From positions 1 to 9,387 of the forward strand of contig JAEYZD010000178.1 in assembly GCA_023430725.1 (NCBI GenBank): a DNA stretch of 9,387 nucleotides, given 5' to 3'. Under the pieces are notes generated by a model that saw nothing but the letters and a program-made list of their open reading frames with translations, did not search any database and was not told the origin of the DNA. The DNA is from Bacteroidota bacterium (lineage in GTDB: Bacteria; Bacteroidota; Bacteroidia; Bacteroidales; VadinHA17). This document shows, one piece after another, positions 6,249 to 9,387 of the stretch; position 1 is the stretch's first letter, and every line of letters begins with the position of its first letter. Both the position numbers and the translations under genes were made by a program.

Positions 6249-9200
6249 TCATTCTGTTTTTTCTCCACCGGCCCTCTCTGCTCCCGTGTCCGTCGCCGCC
6301 GTTCCTCCGGTCTTCTGGCGGTTTTCAGCTGCCCGATGCACCGGAAGCGAAAAGCAGAATGTTGAGCCCTTGCCCTGTTCGGATTCTCCCCATGCCCTGC
6401 CACCGTGCTTTAAAACAATCCTCTGCACTATGGCGAGCCCTACACCGTTACCCTCAAATTCACGGTCAGAATGAAGGCGCTGAAAAACATTGAACAGCTT
6501 TTCTATGTATTTCATGTTGAACCCGACACCGTTGTCGCTCACTGAATAGATTATCTCATCCTCAAGGGTTTCTGAGGCAACCGTAATGACCGGGTGCTCA
6601 TTTTTCGAGGAGTATTTCACAGCATTGGAGAGCAGGTTTGTCACGGCCTGACGCAGGAGGGAGACGTCTCCTGTTGCGTTTGCCAGGTTCCTGATCCTGA
6701 AGGTGATCCTGTTTCTCTCCTCCCCGGTGGTTAATTCCTCATAAGCTTTCCTGAAGAGAGCCTTCATGTTTATTGGTGAAAAGCTGATCCTGCTTCTTCC
6801 CACCCTCGAAAAGGCAAGCAGGTCATCAATCAGGGTTCCCATCCTGACGGAGCTATCCTCTATTATTCCGCATATGCGGCCTCCCTCCGCTCCCAGCTGA
6901 CTCTCATAGTCCTTTCTGAGAATTGATGTGAAGCTGTGCACTGCGCGGAGCGGGGCTCTCAGGTCATGGGAGACTGAATAGCTGAAGGCCTCAAGCTCCC
7001 TGTTTGCCGCCTCGAGCTGTGCTGTCCGCTGCACCACCCGTTCCTCGAGCTCCTCATTCAGTTTCCTGATAGCCTCATCGGCAGCTTTCCTCTCTGTAAT
7101 ATCATAAATGTATGCAAAAAAGAGCCTGCTGTCATTCTTGTTGTAAAGCTGAATGTGAACCTCAACCGGATAGCTGCTGCCGTCTTTCCTGAGGTGGACC
7201 GTTTCCAGGACTGAAATCTTCCTCTTTCCCGTAAGGAGAGGAGCCAGGGAGGCCTTCAGTTTATCCAGGTCGAAATCGACCGTGATATCAGGCGGGATCA
7301 TGCTCTTCATCTCCTTCATGGAGTACCCCATGTTCCGGAGGGCCCCCTTGTTCACATATTCGAACTTATAGTTTTCCGGATTGAATATATAAATCTCATT
7401 CAGGCTGCTGTCAACTATGTCAAGCAACCGGAACCTCTCCCTCTCCAGACTCTTTCTTTCTGTGATGTCATTGATTGTGGTGATGAAATAGAGCGGCTCC
7501 CCCTTTTCGCCGCGCTGGAGGAAAATAGAAATTTCCGCCCATACAAGCAACCCCTTTCTGTGAACATACCGTTTTTCAAACCTGTGCCGGTCACAGGTTC
7601 CGTCCATCAGCATATTGATTACATTCTCATTGAGTCCGACGTCATCCGGGTGCGTGATCTCCCTCCAGTTTTTGTTGTTCAGCTCCTCCGGGGAATACCC
7701 CAGCATATCGCAAAAACTTCTGTTGACGTAAATATTTCCTTCCATATCGGCAATAGAGTTGCCCAGGGGTGAATTCTCAAACAGGTCCCTGAATTTCTTC
7801 TCACTCTCCCGTACCTCTTTCTCATATTGTCTCAGGCTTGTAATATCAGATGCGGAGGAGAGGATCCCGACGGGATTTCCCCTGTTGTTGCGTATTGCTT
7901 TACATCTCCATGCCAGGAGGCGGGCTTCGCCGTCCTTTCTCCGCTGCCAGCTCTCAACATAGACAACCTCATCCTGATTTGTGAACAGGGTCTCCACAAT
8001 CTGATAGGCATCCTGAACCCCGACAAAATAAGAGGCTGCCTCCCTGCCGATCACATCATCACCGAAGAACTCGTAACCGGCATTGTTTGCCCAGGTATAG
8101 ATCTTGTTCTCATCAACTTCCATGATTATGTCGGGTACTGATGCGAGTATCGCCTCGTTCCGGGCCGACAGCAGTTTAAGTTCATCAAGCGCCTGTTTTC
8201 TGTCAGTGATATCATGCAGTGTAACATATACCCTGAACGGTTCCGTTTCGCCTTCACGGAATTCAGGCTGGGCAAACACGCTTAGCCATGTGAAGTCGCC
8301 TGCAGCGCGATTGTACACAGCCACCACTGTCTTGATCTCATGCCCTGTTCTCTGGGCAAGGACGGAGGGATAATTTTCCGGACCAAGAAGCTTTCCCTCC
8401 TCGTCCAGCACCTTCCAGTCAGGATGGAACGAGGTTCTCCCGAGAAATTCTTTCTGTGCGAGGCCCAGCAGTCTGAGTCCTGCAGGATTGATATCATTGA
8501 GCGAACCGTCAGGCATCTGGTAAAACACGCCGTGGGTCATGCTTTCAAACAACCTGCGGTATTTCTGCTCATTCTCCTTCAGCGCTGTTATATCATTTAT
8601 GCTTGCGATTATCAGTTTCTCGTCATTGACGATGATGAGTTCGGCTGACAGGATTCCGGTAATAATCCGGCCTGATTTTGTCCTGAACTGCTTTTGCTTT
8701 TCATATACCTTGCCCCCGGCTATCTCCTGCAGGAACTCCTGCCTGTCGCTGTCACTTATCCATAGTTGCAGCTCACCGGTGGTCCGGCCCAATGCTTCAT
8801 CGTGGCGGTAGCCTGTCATGCCTGTGAATCCCCTGTTGACCTCAAGAATGGTCCCGTCGGAGTACCTGGTTATCAGGAAGGCATAGGGAGATGAATCGAA
8901 GGCCTTAGAGAACTTTTCCTCCTGGGCGGCAATCTTAAAGAGGAGGCTCCGGTTATACATCAGTGCGAGGCTGTATGCGAGGAAAATAAACAATACCTGG
9001 TATGCAATGAATACTGTCTTTTCAAAAGTGTCAGCCTGGAAATAGTCATTTGTTGTACTGATGGAGGTAAAGAAATGGCCAATCCTGAAGAGGTTAACGA
9101 CGGAATACCCGATTAAGACGAATCCTACCCCGGCAGCCAGGTTCCTCATGCTGGTGCCGGCTTTAAAGAATATCAGCCAGATATACTGTCCGGAAAAAAG

Positions 9201-9377
9201 GAGCATCGCAACCGCTAGATTGACGTTTCTTGCAGACAGGTCAGGGTTTATAAGTGAGAACCACACCTGTATGCAGGCAAACACCAATACTATAATGTAA
9301 TTGGGTAAATGATTGATTTTAATGCCGGTAAAACTTGACATCCCTTTCAGCCCGGCCCATAATCCGGCCAGGATCAT
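6249..9377 (-). CDS. membrane-bound multi-PAS sensor histidine kinase
   Basis: A 1042-residue sensor kinase. Four hydrophobic segments near residues 25-43, 52-71, 79-98 and 121-141 anchor it in the inner membrane with only short loops outside. Five PAS/PAC units follow, each ending in a DIT(x)xK/R motif at 262, 389, 511, 637 and 759, a regular spacing of 122-127 residues. A charged coiled coil (765-795) leads into HisKA, with the phospho-acceptor His804 in SYSVSHDLRAPLRAV. The ATPase core shows the N box NLLSNAVKYS (Asn918), G1 SDNGVGF (Asp948), F box LFNVFQRLH (961-969), G2 GNGVGLAIVQRIVLKHGG (976-993) and G3 GKGSTFCFSLP. The last 30 residues are a polar Gly/Thr/Ala/Glu tail. The core resembles the phytochrome-like subgroup, but no GAF/PHY domain or bilin site is present. 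PAS ligands cannot be read from sequence. The frame is open to the window edge, so the true start may be upstream of 9377; an internal ATG at 9341 is an alternative. Confidence 0.96.
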   Translation of the reverse strand: MILAGLWAGLKGMSSFTGIKINHLPNYIIVLVFACIQVWFSLINPDLSARNVNLAVAMLLFSGQYIWLIFFKAGTSMRNLAAGVGFVLIGYSVVNLFRIGHFFTSISTTNDYFQADTFEKTVFIAYQVLFIFLAYSLALMYNRSLLFKIAAQEEKFSKAFDSSPYAFLITRYSDGTILEVNRGFTGMTGYRHDEALGRTTGELQLWISDSDRQEFLQEIAGGKVYEKQKQFRTKSGRIITGILSAELIIVNDEKLIIASINDITALKENEQKYRRLFESMTHGVFYQMPDGSLNDINPAGLRLLGLAQKEFLGRTSFHPDWKVLDEEGKLLGPENYPSVLAQRTGHEIKTVVAVYNRAAGDFTWLSVFAQPEFREGETEPFRVYVTLHDITDRKQALDELKLLSARNEAILASVPDIIMEVDENKIYTWANNAGYEFFGDDVIGREAASYFVGVQDAYQIVETLFTNQDEVVYVESWQRRKDGEARLLAWRCKAIRNNRGNPVGILSSASDITSLRQYEKEVRESEKKFRDLFENSPLGNSIADMEGNIYVNRSFCDMLGYSPEELNNKNWREITHPDDVGLNENVINMLMDGTCDRHRFEKRYVHRKGLLVWAEISIFLQRGEKGEPLYFITTINDITERKSLERERFRLLDIVDSSLNEIYIFNPENYKFEYVNKGALRNMGYSMKEMKSMIPPDITVDFDLDKLKASLAPLLTGKRKISVLETVHLRKDGSSYPVEVHIQLYNKNDSRLFFAYIYDITERKAADEAIRKLNEELEERVVQRTAQLEAANRELEAFSYSVSHDLRAPLRAVHSFTSILRKDYESQLGAEGGRICGIIEDSSVRMGTLIDDLLAFSRVGRSRISFSPINMKALFRKAYEELTTGEERNRITFRIRNLANATGDVSLLRQAVTNLLSNAVKYSSKNEHPVITVASETLEDEIIYSVSDNGVGFNMKYIEKLFNVFQRLHSDREFEGNGVGLAIVQRIVLKHGGRAWGESEQGKGSTFCFSLPVHRAAENRQKTGGTAATDTGAERAGGEKTE

Positions 9378-9387
9378 CGTATTTGAG

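Noticed and set aside
5945..6493. A 182-codon open frame on the plus strand across the response regulator and the kinase 3' end
   Set aside because: It is antisense to two genes with full family motifs, and its translation is Pro/Leu/Cys-rich with no recognisable domain; it is a coding shadow.

Overview
The window looks like chromosomal DNA of a Bacteroidota bacterium. Two neighbouring proteins (2866-3162 and 3963-5726) end in type IX secretion (T9SS) C-terminal sorting domains, a system restricted to that phylum and its close relatives. Starts lack clear Shine-Dalgarno sequences, and the kinase/regulator pair is of a type common there. GC is near 50 % in the lines I counted. I cannot place it more finely than phylum.

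Left part, plus strand (1-2587): a 599-residue protein that joins a FakA-like DAK2 kinase domain to a DegV/FakB-like fatty-acid-binding domain. Ten bases later comes a 258-residue membrane protein of the DUF1295 / steroid-5-alpha-reductase-like family. They are probably co-transcribed and suggest a small lipid-related unit: fatty acid phosphorylation plus an unassigned membrane lipid enzyme.

Middle part, plus strand (2588-5726): a 278-base gap with one partial Bacteroidota -7 box and a clean 8-bp hairpin, then three genes for exported proteins. The first (98 aa) is little more than a T9SS sorting domain. It looks like a decayed gene, because a signal-peptide-like stretch lies just upstream in another frame and would join if one A of a five-A run were removed. 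The second (255 aa) overlaps it by ATGA and carries a secretion signal, no sorting domain, and a beta-rich body that reminds me of phage or metagenomic virion proteins. The third (587 aa) is a complete T9SS surface protein with a repetitive beta-rich N-terminal half.

Right part, minus strand (9377 down to 5777): a membrane-anchored hybrid sensor with four predicted membrane segments, five tandem PAS domains and a HisKA/HATPase core. It is followed 28 bases later by a single-domain CheY/Rcp1-like response regulator. Together they form a two-component pair with no DNA-binding output. They converge on the T9SS gene across 50 bases with no convincing terminator.

I found no RNA genes, CRISPR arrays, insertion sequences or defence genes. 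I see no clear new multi-gene system. The most unusual items are the kinase/binding-protein fusion, the phage-like exported protein and the decayed T9SS gene beside it.
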